From Bacillus sp. REN16 (GTDB lineage Bacteria; Bacillota; Bacilli; Bacillales; Bacillaceae_L), in contig NZ_JAJFZK010000005.1 of assembly GCF_020731355.1 (NCBI RefSeq), positions 1 to 64,000 on the forward strand: a DNA stretch of 64,000 nucleotides, in the 5' to 3' direction. A program made the translations under genes and the position numbers. The notes under the pieces were generated by a model. It worked only from the letters and a program-made list of their open reading frames with translations. It did no database searches and was not told the origin of the DNA. Shown here piece after piece: positions 27,093 through 35,818 of the stretch (position 1 is the first letter of the stretch; the number at the start of each line of letters is the position of its first letter).

Positions 27093-28239
27093 TTTATTTC
27101 GCAACAATATCCGAGAATATGGAATGATCATTGCACTGGTGTTCATTGCCGGACTATTTTGGATCCTAACGGATGGTATTTCATTTAGTTCACTAAACTT
27201 AACCAACCTAATCCTTCAAAATGGATTTATCCTCGTCTTGGCGATTGGAATGGTCTTAGTCATCATTACGGGGCATATCGATTTATCTGTTGGTTCTGTT
27301 GTAGCAATCGTCGGTGCTATTGCCGGCGTACTGATGATCAATCATAATGTGCCAGTTTGGTTGGCGATAGTTCTATCCCTTGTTATTGGTGCAATAATCG
27401 GGGTTTGGCAAGGATTTTGGATTGCATATATGGGGCTACCATCCTTTATTGTAACACTAGCGAGTATGTTAATTTTCCGTGGATTAACCCTGTACCTGCT
27501 TGATGGAAAATCGCTTGCACCTTTTCCTGATTCATTTGGAATGCTAAGTGGAGGCTTTTTACCTGCGATTGGATCAGGGGAATTACACTTACTAACTATT
27601 CTTTTATCTATTATTCTATCGTTATCCTTAATTTATTTGGAATTTAAAAATCGTAAAAGGCAGTTATCTTATAGCTATGAGGTTAGTCCTTTATGGCTCT
27701 CTTTAACAAAGCTTGCATTGCTCGTCTTGGTTATTAACTGGTTTGCATATCAATTGGCGTTAAACAAGGGGATTCCAGTGGTGTTAATCATTGTTATTAT
27801 TCTCATCGTTGTCTACACATTTGTGATGAAAAACACAGTTATGGGCCGTCACATTTATGCAACGGGTGGTAACCAAAAAGCAGCTGACCTATCCGGGATT
27901 AAAACAAAGCGTGTTGTATTCTGGGTATTCGTGAACAACGGTGTCATTGCAGCTTTGGCTGGATTGATGTTTGCATCCCGCCTTAACTCCGCTACACCTG
28001 CAGCCGGTAACATGCTTGAACTCGATGCAATTGCTGCGGTATTTATTGGTGGAGCGTCAATGGCTGGTGGCGTTGGTACCGTCATTGGAGCCATTATTGG
28101 TGGACTTGTCATGGGTATCATGAACAATGGTATGTCCCTAATCGGTGTCGGAATCGACTGGCAACAAGCCATCAAAGGCCTAGTATTATTACTTGCAGTC
28201 GGATTCGATATCTACAATAAGAATCGCGCTGGGAAGTAA
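27076..28239 (+). CDS. mmsB: multiple-monosaccharide ABC transporter permease (MmsB/GguB/AraH-like)
   Basis: 387-residue permease with about ten hydrophobic segments. [15 protein letters not shown] and the late signature [18 protein letters not shown] are typical of ribose/xylose-type permeases. Translation starts at GTG behind CTGGAGGG, inside the end of the ATPase gene. A REP-like element begins about 20 bases after the stop and would end the operon. Confidence 0.92.
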   Translation: MQTIINLFRNNIREYGMIIALVFIAGLFWILTDGISFSSLNLTNLILQNGFILVLAIGMVLVIITGHIDLSVGSVVAIVGAIAGVLMINHNVPVWLAIVLSLVIGAIIGVWQGFWIAYMGLPSFIVTLASMLIFRGLTLYLLDGKSLAPFPDSFGMLSGGFLPAIGSGELHLLTILLSIILSLSLIYLEFKNRKRQLSYSYEVSPLWLSLTKLALLVLVINWFAYQLALNKGIPVVLIIVIILIVVYTFVMKNTVMGRHIYATGGNQKAADLSGIKTKRVVFWVFVNNGVIAALAGLMFASRLNSATPAAGNMLELDAIAAVFIGGASMAGGVGTVIGAIIGGLVMGIMNNGMSLIGVGIDWQQAIKGLVLLLAVGFDIYNKNRAGK

Positions 28240-28260
28240 ACATGGAATAAACATGGGTAA

Positions 28261-28297
28261 ACATGGGGACGGTTCCGCCGTTCCCCTATTTTTTTCC
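28261..28297 (+). repeat. REP-like element behind mmsB, left border of the deleted RAYT unit
   Basis: Consensus copy (GGGGACGGTTCCGCCGTTCC, then CCTATTTTTTTCC) in plus orientation. It may serve both as terminator of the sugar transporter operon and as the left border of the RAYT derivative. Confidence 0.85.
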
Positions 28298-28811
28298 ATT
28301 GTTGCTTTATTTAATGAACTAGTAACCTCGCTGTTTTGAATTCCCTTTTCCATCTTCTTTTTTATCACCAATCCAAATACCGAAGCACACTAAAAATAAT
28401 TTATTTCCAACTCTTTTTATGACAATAAAAAATTCTAGTATGGTGTAAAGGGACTTGAGTGAATTGTATTAGGTTTAAGTTTAGAATTTATCGAGGTTTA
28501 GTATATTCATAGAAACCTCCGCAATGTCATTTGCATGTACAATCTAAGCTAGCCTTTGAAATTGCAGTAGTTGGAGATACAATCCACAGATATTTATCTA
28601 TATTCCCTCATCGCAGTGTTGAATCCCTACCAAAGTGGATTTCTTGATTACCCCAACCATTAATACACTTTTACTCCCAAACACATTCAATCCTATCGAA
28701 ATCGAGTATCTGGGCCCTATTTACGCTTAAATTGCTCTTTCTCTTTCTCTTTCTTCAATTTCTAAAACTCTACGGATAAGTACCATGATATTACAGATGG
28801 AGGAAGTAAGT

Positions 28812-28892
28812 GAGATAGTGAATGATAGGGGATTAACAGATGAAGAAGCGAGGCTGCGGGGGATATCTTTGAATCTTGTATTTAAGGCTTGA
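28812..28892 (+). pseudogene. RAYT remnant (two internal deletions)
   Basis: Encodes EIVNDRGLTDEEARLR joined to GISLNLVFKA and a stop, matching two separated C-terminal stretches of the RAYT at 19156-19932 (EIVNDRGLTDHEARLQ and GISLNLVFRA). Both deletions left the frame intact, and an ATG at 28797 opens a 31-codon frame through it. The HUH and tyrosine motifs are lost, so no transposase activity remains. Confidence 0.7.
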
Positions 28893-29000
28893 TCAATGGA
28901 GGATCAAGGGGTACTATTCCATTTTATAGGGAAACGGGAGAACCGTCCCTCTGTTTTCTCTCTGTTTTCCGAAAATATTATCAATTTTTAATTTTCACTA

Positions 29001-29029
29001 TTGCCAACTTGTTTATGTGGTGCTAAAAT
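29001..29029 (+). promoter_or_regulatory. sigma-A-type promoter of the iclR-cupin genes
   Basis: TTGCCA, 17 bases, TAAAAT. The predicted start of transcription is near 29036, just before the palindromic site. Confidence 0.6.
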
Positions 29030-29053
29030 AGTGATACACTAATAGTTATTTAA

Positions 29054-29070
29054 GTACACTATTAGTGTAC
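29054..29070. promoter_or_regulatory. palindromic operator upstream of iclR
   Basis: GTACACTATTAGTGTAC is a perfect palindrome with 8-base arms around one T, 20 bases before the start codon. A further half-site, TACACTAATAG, lies at 29035-29045. It is a good candidate for autoregulation by the IclR protein. Confidence 0.55.
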
Positions 29071-29089
29071 AGATTAGGCGGTGTTTTAA

Positions 29090-29854
29090 TTGAGTCAGAA
29101 AATAATGGATGGCATTGGAATTCAGTCACTTGAAAACGCATTCTCAATTTTGGAGGAGGTGAAGAAAGAGAATCAGCCTTTGACGCTTACTGAACTATCT
29201 CAAAGGGTTGGTATGCCAAAAAATAATTTAAAAAAGTACCTTGTAAGCTTTGTGAATATTGGTGTATTAAATTTTGATGATGTGAAAAAAACATACAATT
29301 TCGGATCCAAATTAATTGAACTTGGCTTAAACGCTTTGAATCGACTGGATATTTCATCAATAATAGACTCTTATATGCTAAAAATTAAGGATGAATTTAA
29401 TCAATCATCAGTGTTGGCTATTTGGACCGAAAAGGGTCCAATGATTTCAAAATATCAAAGCAGTGGAAGATCAATTAATGTGGAAATTGAAATTGGATAT
29501 TATCCATCTTTTCTTGGAAGTTCAGTCGGAAAATGTTTTGCGGCATATCTTCCTGCAGAACTTACAAAAGATCTAATGGATCAGGAAATAGAGAATTATG
29601 ATTTGAAGAAGGAAAACGTCCTTGAGGAGTTATATCAAATTAAGAAAGACGGTTTTTCTACCAGGGATGATTATTTTGGTGATTTACCCGGAAGTAATTC
29701 GATATCCTGCCCGATTTTTGATCATTCAGGGAAAATGATTGCTGCTATTGGTTTAATTGGGTTTTCCAATGAGTTAATTACTGATACCGATTTAGCATTA
29801 AGAATGAGGGAAATAGCAGAACAGGTTTCCTCACAGCTTGCATACCAAGCGTAA
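29090..29854 (+). CDS. IclR family transcriptional regulator
   Basis: 254 residues: an N-terminal winged helix-turn-helix (about 10-70; LTLTELSQRVGMPKNNLKKYL) and a C-terminal IclR effector domain (about 80-250) with GSSVGKCFAAYLP and CPIFDHSGKMIAAIGLIG. Start is a TTG behind AGGCGGTG. It precedes a cupin gene and two LctP-family permeases, so it probably senses a small organic acid used through them. A strong palindrome overlaps its own promoter region. Confidence 0.9.
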   Translation: MSQKIMDGIGIQSLENAFSILEEVKKENQPLTLTELSQRVGMPKNNLKKYLVSFVNIGVLNFDDVKKTYNFGSKLIELGLNALNRLDISSIIDSYMLKIKDEFNQSSVLAIWTEKGPMISKYQSSGRSINVEIEIGYYPSFLGSSVGKCFAAYLPAELTKDLMDQEIENYDLKKENVLEELYQIKKDGFSTRDDYFGDLPGSNSISCPIFDHSGKMIAAIGLIGFSNELITDTDLALRMREIAEQVSSQLAYQA

Positions 29855-29913
29855 AGAGGAGGCATAGTTCTGCATTAAAATAAATTTAGGTTAATTATAA
29901 GGAGGAAATAAAC

Positions 29914-30471
29914 ATGAGTATTGCAAAAACAGATCTTATTAGTTACAAAGAGTTTTTAACAAAAAGTAAAAAGCCATCGGTTCGTCCAGCTATTTGGAAA
30001 GGTAAGGATATTGAAAAAGCTTTAAATGATTCCTTATCCGATTCCTTTATGGGAGATGGAAGAGGTGCAGTATCGTTGATAAATAAAGATACTGGTGACA
30101 AATATGGGGTTTCTCCAAATGTAAATGCGTTGGTGCAGGTATTGGCACCTGGAGAACATAATAACCCACATAGACACAGTAATATGGCTATCTTCTTTGT
30201 TTTCCAGGGAGAAGGGTATAGTATTATCGAGGGTGAAAAAATTGAATGGGAAAAAGGAGATGTATTTTTCTCTCCAGCTTGGCTTGCCCACGAACATTGC
30301 AATACATCTGATACTGAAAATGCGATTCTTTATACTATCCAAGATGTGCCTACTGTTTCTGGTATGGGAGCATGGTTCTTGGAAGAGCCGCTTGGAACAG
30401 GGGCAAAGCATGTTGTTGAAGGCAGTGCTGAAGAGAAGGATATTTTACCAGAAGCAAGAATAACACGATAA
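29914..30471 (+). CDS. cupin-domain protein (gentisate dioxygenase-like fold)
   Basis: 185-residue single cupin. Metal-binding motif 1 is GEHNNPHRHSNMAIFFVFQGEG (His residues in NPHRH) and motif 2 is GDVFFSPAWLAHEH (His near residue 128). It resembles half of a gentisate 1,2-dioxygenase-type bicupin, but with one domain only it may be an isomerase, hydrolase or dioxygenase of another ring or keto acid. A strong AAGGAGGA site precedes the ATG. It sits between iclR and a lactate-type permease. Confidence 0.8.
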   Translation: MSIAKTDLISYKEFLTKSKKPSVRPAIWKGKDIEKALNDSLSDSFMGDGRGAVSLINKDTGDKYGVSPNVNALVQVLAPGEHNNPHRHSNMAIFFVFQGEGYSIIEGEKIEWEKGDVFFSPAWLAHEHCNTSDTENAILYTIQDVPTVSGMGAWFLEEPLGTGAKHVVEGSAEEKDILPEARITR

Positions 30472-30516
30472 TAGTATCCTCAAAAAAGATTTAATTATGA
30501 AAATAAAATTTTTACG

Positions 30517-30569
30517 GGGTATGATTTATACTGGGGTACATCGGGATATCAATCCAGTTAATCATGCCC
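30517..30569 (+). other. stem-loop between cupin and permease genes
   Basis: GGGTATGATT pairs with AATCATGCCC (one mismatch), and an inner ACTGG/CCAGT stem continues it. A T-rich stretch (TTATTTAAAG) follows. It may be an attenuator or a weak terminator. Confidence 0.4.
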
Positions 30570-30662
30570 TTATTTAAAGAAGTAATTATCTGAAAATTAA
30601 AAACAACAGTGATACAAATCACACCAATTTTTATACTTATTTTCATTTTTGAACTTTTAGAA

Positions 30663-30691
30663 GTTACCTGTATCCTGTATAGGTTACCTGT
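30663..30691 (+). promoter_or_regulatory. direct repeat GTTACCTGT upstream of the lctP-like gene
   Basis: Two exact GTTACCTGT copies start 20 bases apart, two helical turns, and end about 40 bases before the start codon. They are candidate activator or repressor half-sites. Confidence 0.35.
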
Positions 30692-30732
30692 CATGAATAA
30701 TTATGTATTTAATAAATATCAGGAGGTGTAGA

Positions 30733-32529
30733 ATGAGTCAATTATTATTAACTTTACTTGCAATACTGCCAATTTTGATTATATTTTTATTTCTAGTCAT
30801 TTTACGTTGGAGTGCTAGAAATGCAATGATTTTAGCCTTTATTTCAGTTATTCTGATATCATTCTTTGTGTGGAAGGTACCTACTAATCAGATTCTTGCC
30901 GCTAGTACGGATGGGGTGGTTACGGCAATATCAATTTTATATATCGTGTTTGGTGCCGTATTACTCCTTAATACAATCAAAGAAAGTGGTGCGCTTGGTT
31001 TAATTCGTAAAAACATTTCGGACGTAACCGGTGATCGGCGAATTCAAGTTGTCATTTTTTTATGGATTTTCGGAGCCTTTTTCGAGGGCGCTGCTGGATT
31101 TGGATCAACGGGTGCCGTGATGGGGCCGTTATTGGTAGCCCTAGGGTATCCGGCAATGGCTGCTGCAATGGTGGTAATGATCTTCCAAAGTATGTCCGTT
31201 TCCTTCGGTGCGGTAGGTACACCAATACTTGTTGGACTAGATACGGGTCTAGGAGGTGGTATGCTGGAAAGTGTAAACGCTGCCATCACCAATGGGGTAT
31301 CTTGGGAGCAATATATTAACGATCTAGGTGTCAAGGTGGCTGTTCTTCATGGAGTTGTTGGATTGTTCGTTCCATTATTTATGGTTGTATTGTTAACCCG
31401 ATTCTTTGGTAAAAATCGTTCAATTAAAGAGGGATTCGGTGCCTGGAAATTTGCTCTATTCGGTGGTTTATGCGTTTCAGTTCCATATGTATTAACAGCA
31501 GTTATTTTAGGACCTGAATTTCCATCTATTTTTGGTGGTCTAATAGGTGTAATCCCTGCTGTTATTGCAGCAAAAAAAGGATGGTTCATGCCAAAAGATA
31601 CTGTCTGGGATTTCGACGTGAAATCAAATTGGGATAAAAAATGGTTAAGTAATTTAAGTATTGATGAAGTCAAAGAAAAACCTTTCTCGTTTTCACTATA
31701 TCGTGCTTGGATGCCATATCTCATAATGGCTGCATCTCTTTTAATTACAAGATTGGAGTTTTTACCAATCGGCTCTTGGTTGAAACAAGTAAAAATCAAG
31801 TTTACTAACCTTTTCGGTACGGAAATTAGTCCATCTCTTGATATTCTTTATTCACCTGGAACCGTTTTTATTGCTGTATCCATCGTGACATACTTTCTAC
31901 ATGATATGAACAAAAAGTCTTTTACACGAGCATTTAAGGAATCCTCAAAAGTTATAATTGGAGCAGGTGCAGCATTGATTTTTGCAGTTCCAATGGTAAA
32001 GGTTTTCCTAAATAGCGGTGGGGGAGCCGCTGGTTATGAAAATATACCAACTGTATTAGCGGAAGGATTCACCTTCATTTCAGGTGGATTATGGGCATAT
32101 GCGGCCCCGGTAATTGGTGGTATGGGTGCTTTCTTAGCGGGCAGTAATACTTTTAGTAATATGATGTTCGGATTTTTCCAATTTGAAGTGGCTCAAAATA
32201 TTGGAATCAATTCATCTTGGGTAGTAGCCTTACAATGTGTTGGTGCTGCCGCTGGTAATATGATTTGTGTCCATAATGTCGTTATGGCTTGTGCTGCAGT
32301 TGGTCTTACTGGCAGAGAAGGTGACGTTATCAGAAAGGTTATTGCGCCAGTTACCTATTACATGCTCTTTACAGCATCCATTGGATATATCCTCATAAAT
32401 GGATTCGGTTTCAATGTTGGAACGATTGTAGCGATTGGTATAATTGGTGCCATTATTGCTAGTATAATCATCAATCGTCCACGCCCTTATCAATTGGCGA
32501 TAGAACAAAAAACAAAAATTGGATCTTAA
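30733..32529 (+). CDS. L-lactate/glycolate permease family transporter (LctP)
   Basis: 598-residue LctP-family permease with about 13 membrane helices. Hallmarks: EGAAGFGSTGAVMGPLLVALG, SFGAVGTPILVGLD and the late QCVGAAAGNMICVHNVVMAC. The family carries 2-hydroxy monocarboxylates with protons. The ATG at 30733 is behind AGGAGGTG (spacing 5); an in-frame ATG at 30703 has no site. It follows an iclR regulator and a cupin and precedes a second, diverged family member. Confidence 0.9.
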   Translation: MSQLLLTLLAILPILIIFLFLVILRWSARNAMILAFISVILISFFVWKVPTNQILAASTDGVVTAISILYIVFGAVLLLNTIKESGALGLIRKNISDVTGDRRIQVVIFLWIFGAFFEGAAGFGSTGAVMGPLLVALGYPAMAAAMVVMIFQSMSVSFGAVGTPILVGLDTGLGGGMLESVNAAITNGVSWEQYINDLGVKVAVLHGVVGLFVPLFMVVLLTRFFGKNRSIKEGFGAWKFALFGGLCVSVPYVLTAVILGPEFPSIFGGLIGVIPAVIAAKKGWFMPKDTVWDFDVKSNWDKKWLSNLSIDEVKEKPFSFSLYRAWMPYLIMAASLLITRLEFLPIGSWLKQVKIKFTNLFGTEISPSLDILYSPGTVFIAVSIVTYFLHDMNKKSFTRAFKESSKVIIGAGAALIFAVPMVKVFLNSGGGAAGYENIPTVLAEGFTFISGGLWAYAAPVIGGMGAFLAGSNTFSNMMFGFFQFEVAQNIGINSSWVVALQCVGAAAGNMICVHNVVMACAAVGLTGREGDVIRKVIAPVTYYMLFTASIGYILINGFGFNVGTIVAIGIIGAIIASIIINRPRPYQLAIEQKTKIGS

Positions 32530-32555
32530 TTCTAAAGGAAGTATTCTTATAAAAT

Positions 32556-32586
32556 AGCCAATCTTTTTTGGCTGTTTCTTTTTTTA
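32556..32586 (+). terminator. rho-independent terminator between the two permease genes
   Basis: AGCCAA and TTGGCT stem, 6-base T-rich loop, then GTTTCTTTTTTT. Confidence 0.7.
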
Positions 32587-32634
32587 TTAGATTAATATTT
32601 TTGTTTGCTTTTATCAATTAAGGAAGTGTTAGAA

Positions 32635-34152
32635 ATGTGGAATGTAATACTTTCCCTTTTACCCATAGTTGTCATCATTATTTTATTATTTGTATTTAAA
32701 ATGTCATCGGCAAAGGCTGGCTTTCTTTCCCTTATTGTCACAATGTTGATTGCTTTATTTTATAATACATCTACACATGGCCCAACAGAGATTGCATTCG
32801 CCTCATTTCATGGTGTTCTTATCGCTATGGTGGTTATTTATGTACTTCTCTTTGGCATTTTTCTTTTCCATCTCATGGATCAATCGGGCCTCATAAGTAC
32901 ACTTTCTTCATTTGTACAAAACACTACAAAAGATCCAGCCCGCCAAGTTATTATTCTTGGAGTAGCTTTTTCGCCGTTAATTGAATCTGTAAGTGGGTTT
33001 GGTATCGGGGTGGTTGTAATAACTCCTATACTCATAGCACTTGGATTTAATCGTTACCAAGCAGCGTTGGTTTCACTGATTAGTTTAAGTGCCGTCCCCT
33101 GGGGAGCGCTTGCAACAGGTATAGTAATTGGCTCAAGACTAACGGATGTTTCTGTACAAACGATTGGGGTTTGGAGTGCGTATCTATGTATTCCAACTTT
33201 TATCTATTTCGCGATGATATCTATATATATTTTAAAAGGGATAAGAGGAATAATTGAAAAATGGCTGGAGTTACTACTTGTATCAGGGGCATTAGCGGTA
33301 GGAGTTTGGTTCTCTAACCAATGGGTAAGCGTTGAATTATCTGGTGTTCTAGGTTCGTTAATAGCTTTATGTATAGAGGGGTTATTCCTTTTTTATTTTC
33401 ACCATAGATCTAAGTCAGGTGTTAAAACAAAAAAAGAAAAGGTTAGCAGTTTATTAGAGTGGATTTCACAATATGCTTCTATTATTAAAGTATTAATGCC
33501 TTATTTATTTTTAACGTGTTTATTAATTATATCTAGGGTTGTGCCCGCCGTGGAATCTGCCTTAACATCATTTGCAGTGTTGAAGTGGGAAGAATACTCC
33601 TTTTCATTGCCAATTCTATATTCACCGGGGTTTTTCTTACTTATCACGTGTATATTTACAATACTATTATTCAAATTGAAGAAAAAGGTTATCTTATCCG
33701 CGATGAAGTCAACCATCAAACAATTGAACCCAATTGCTGTTACTACCATTTCGTTTATCGTATTAGCAGAGGTAATGTCCAAAGTGGGCATGACTACCAC
33801 ATTGGCTGTGGCGGCCGGTGATTCATTAGGAAGCGGGTTTTTTTGGATTTCCCCTCTTATCGGAGGATTTAGTGGTCTGATTACGGGTAGCAACGCAGCA
33901 TCCAATGCTATGCTTATTAAATTACAAATTCAGGCAGCTAATCAGTTTAATTTTTCAACAGAATTGATAGCAGGTATTCAAAATACGAGTGCCTCTCATA
34001 TGACCATGGCCTCCCCCTCACGTGTTTTACTTGCTGCTACCGTAAGTGGGGAAGTCAAACGTGAAAGTGAATTATTCCGTACAATATTCCTAATCGCAGC
34101 TGGTAGCCTATTATTAATGATGATCACTGCCGTATTTTTGAGGGGAACATAG
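32635..34152 (+). CDS. second LctP-family permease
   Basis: 505 residues, shorter than the usual 540-600 and clearly diverged from the upstream copy. Family features: SPLIESVSGFGIGVVVITPILIALG and SGLITGSNAASNAM, about 13 membrane helices. The start at 32635 has AAGGAAGTG upstream; the ATG at 32605 lacks one. The last codons run into a REP-like element, which supplies the TAG stop, so the C-terminus may have been altered by the insertion. Substrate unknown; probably a hydroxy acid related to that of its neighbour. Confidence 0.87.
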   Translation: MWNVILSLLPIVVIIILLFVFKMSSAKAGFLSLIVTMLIALFYNTSTHGPTEIAFASFHGVLIAMVVIYVLLFGIFLFHLMDQSGLISTLSSFVQNTTKDPARQVIILGVAFSPLIESVSGFGIGVVVITPILIALGFNRYQAALVSLISLSAVPWGALATGIVIGSRLTDVSVQTIGVWSAYLCIPTFIYFAMISIYILKGIRGIIEKWLELLLVSGALAVGVWFSNQWVSVELSGVLGSLIALCIEGLFLFYFHHRSKSGVKTKKEKVSSLLEWISQYASIIKVLMPYLFLTCLLIISRVVPAVESALTSFAVLKWEEYSFSLPILYSPGFFLLITCIFTILLFKLKKKVILSAMKSTIKQLNPIAVTTISFIVLAEVMSKVGMTTTLAVAAGDSLGSGFFWISPLIGGFSGLITGSNAASNAMLIKLQIQAANQFNFSTELIAGIQNTSASHMTMASPSRVLLAATVSGEVKRESELFRTIFLIAAGSLLLMMITAVFLRGT

Positions 34153-34183
34153 GGACGGTTCCTGCGTTCCCCTATTTTTTTCC
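34147..34183 (+). repeat. REP-like element overlapping the permease stop codon
   Basis: AACATAGGGACGGTTCCTGC, then GTTCCCCTATTTTTTTCC. The TAG inside its first bases is the stop codon of the second permease gene. Sense orientation with T-run, as expected for an exapted terminator. Confidence 0.85.
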
Positions 34184-34351
34184 AACAGACTTACATTTAC
34201 GCTGAAGTTTATTTAACAAAAGAATGTTTTACTACTCCACCGGTTATTAGTGTTCTAGTTACTGGCCAGTATATATTCCAATTGAATAATTCGCGCGAAG
34301 AGGTTTCATCCTAAGATTAGGTAACTTACTCTTTAGGAGGTAAGGCGAGGG

Positions 34352-34488
34352 ATGAACAAGAAGCGCATTGAAATAAATAAAGTAATATAATCACAGCAGT
34401 TATTGGGTTTATGATTGCTTATGTGATCGGATCATTTATTTTTCCTTATGATCTAGGATCAGGAGCATTCTGGCAATTGTTTAAATAG
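34352..34488 (+). pseudogene. broken small membrane-protein gene
   Basis: A good AGGAGGTAAGGCGAGGG site precedes ATG and the codons for MNKKRIEINKVI, then TAA. A two-base shift (an extra TA in GTAATATAATC) gives VITAVIGFMIAYVIGSFIF followed by PYDLGSGAFWQLFK and a stop, a single membrane helix. The joined product would be about 44 residues. It may be a frameshifted pseudogene or, less likely, a sequence error. Family not recognised. Confidence 0.4.
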
Positions 34489-34515
34489 GTCGACTATGGA
34501 GCGGGATTAATTACC

Positions 34516-34755
34516 CTAAGCCTTTTTCAAACGCTCCTCAAATAATGCTTTTTTCTCTTCGAAGCTAGTATTATGTACAGGCTCTTCTGGGCCAGATGTT
34601 CCTTGTGCATTATCCTTTTTTAATCGATCCTCAAGTATTCTTTTCTTCGCTTCAAAGGCAGGGGTATGCTCAAGTTCATGGTCCTGATCGAGATTATAAT
34701 ACCAGTCTGGAAGAAGTTCTTGTCTGGTTGGCTTTTTCTTAGATTGGTGATTCAT
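34516..34755 (-). CDS. small hypothetical protein with two repeated helices
   Basis: 79 residues, highly charged and with no membrane segment. Two related helical units occur: FEAKKRILEDRLKKD (about residue 34) and FEEKKALFEERLKKA (C-terminus), separated by a Gly/Pro/Glu-rich linker. The front part contains RQELLPDWYYN, a motif also seen at the ends of some replication and regulatory proteins of bacilli. It has the same orientation as the NERD gene upstream, 54 bases away, so both may be on one transcript. Function unknown. Confidence 0.55.
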   Translation of the reverse strand: MNHQSKKKPTRQELLPDWYYNLDQDHELEHTPAFEAKKRILEDRLKKDNAQGTSGPEEPVHNTSFEEKKALFEERLKKA

Positions 34756-34808
34756 TTGATGTTTAAAGGCAAGTCGAGTATTTTATAAAACTCATTGTGC
34801 CTTAGTCT

Positions 34809-35648
34809 TTATCCCTGGTCTTTAAAAACAGATTTTTGATGATCAAAACAATAGATTTTACCATCGAAGTTTTTTCTTGCTAAACAATACATTTTAACTT
34901 TTTCCGAAACAGGTTTATTACAAATTGTACAAGTAGGGCTGGAGGCAGTTTTTTCGTTTGATGTATTTGTTGATAAAGCCCGTTTATGTTGCTCTCTAAC
35001 CGCTGGGTCCGTAATATTAGCCTTTGCAAAGGCTTGATAGATTGTTGAGATGTCACCTTCGGTTACGAGAGGTTCTTTATGTTGAATTTTTAAAACTGAT
35101 ACTTTCCGACGGATGAATTCCGACAACTCGATATCATATACGATTATTTCGTTGGATGCTATTTTACGGTACTCTAAGTCTACCTTAAATGTGCAGCGTT
35201 TCGTGAAAGAAACCATTGAGATAAATAAGTCATGGTACTTTTTATCAATTAAAGAAGTCAGTGCTTGTATATGTCCGTAGTTTTGTATAAAAGGGTTCAT
35301 CATTTTAAACTTTCCATTAATCGACCATGTCTTCCGATCCTTCCCGCCATAAATGGTACCCTGATAGTTTTTTGTTTCAATTGCAAAGATACCATATGGC
35401 GTTAGAACGATATGATCAATTTGGGAATACCCTGTTTTTGCTTTTGGGTTCTTTACAAGGAGATCGCTTAAGTATCGATACCCATTCGGCAGCTGAGCAA
35501 GTTGAATATCAATTTTGTATTCTCCTATTTCGCCTTTTCTAGTAGCAATCTCAGCATTTTCATTCGCACGCTTTGGTTTTGATGGGCTTGTATTGGCCAA
35601 TTTTGGTTTTTCCTTTTTCTTCTTTAAAAAGTTCAAAAATAGTAGCAT
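34809..35648 (-). CDS. NERD domain protein with C-terminal zinc-finger-like tail
   Basis: 279 residues. A short hydrophobic/basic N-terminus (LLFLNFLKKKKEKPK) leads into a NERD (nuclease-related) domain at about 38-155: GEIGEYKI, the Asp of SQIDHIVLT and the Glu-x-Lys of FAIETKNYQG match the PD-(D/E)XK-like core. The C-terminus (about 237-270) has CTICNKPVSEKVKMYC and further Cys/His in IYCFDHQ, a likely zinc ribbon. NERD proteins are suspected DNA-processing or stress proteins; no confirmed function is known to me. AAGGAGT lies 6 bases before the ATG. Confidence 0.82.
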   Translation of the reverse strand: MLLFLNFLKKKKEKPKLANTSPSKPKRANENAEIATRKGEIGEYKIDIQLAQLPNGYRYLSDLLVKNPKAKTGYSQIDHIVLTPYGIFAIETKNYQGTIYGGKDRKTWSINGKFKMMNPFIQNYGHIQALTSLIDKKYHDLFISMVSFTKRCTFKVDLEYRKIASNEIIVYDIELSEFIRRKVSVLKIQHKEPLVTEGDISTIYQAFAKANITDPAVREQHKRALSTNTSNEKTASSPTCTICNKPVSEKVKMYCLARKNFDGKIYCFDHQKSVFKDQG

Positions 35649-35818
35649 GTTATACTCCTTACTGGTTGATTGATCTCGGGGTGACTCCCGTCAGGATAAT
35701 GTATTACAGTGTAAATTGATAATATTTTTACACGCACCATAGTGAAGTATAGCTCCACTTTAATTGTAACCCCTATTTATTATCAAATTATATCAAAATT
35801 GTACCTTATTTCTGTCAA

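Larger units (their letters stand above)
28261..28961 (+). mobile_element. internally deleted REP-RAYT unit (non-autonomous derivative)
   Basis: It has the same order as the 18.5-20.0 kb unit: plus-oriented REP, the noncoding leader in diverged form, a small remnant of the RAYT 3' end, and a minus-oriented REP at 28925-28961 (GGGAGAACCGTCCCTCTG). Leader homology is visible throughout 28315-28800, for example CGGATAAGTACCATGATATTAC in both (split here at 28773-28794). Most of the transposase gene is gone. There is nothing else in this 850-base gap apart from the iclR promoter. Confidence 0.65.
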
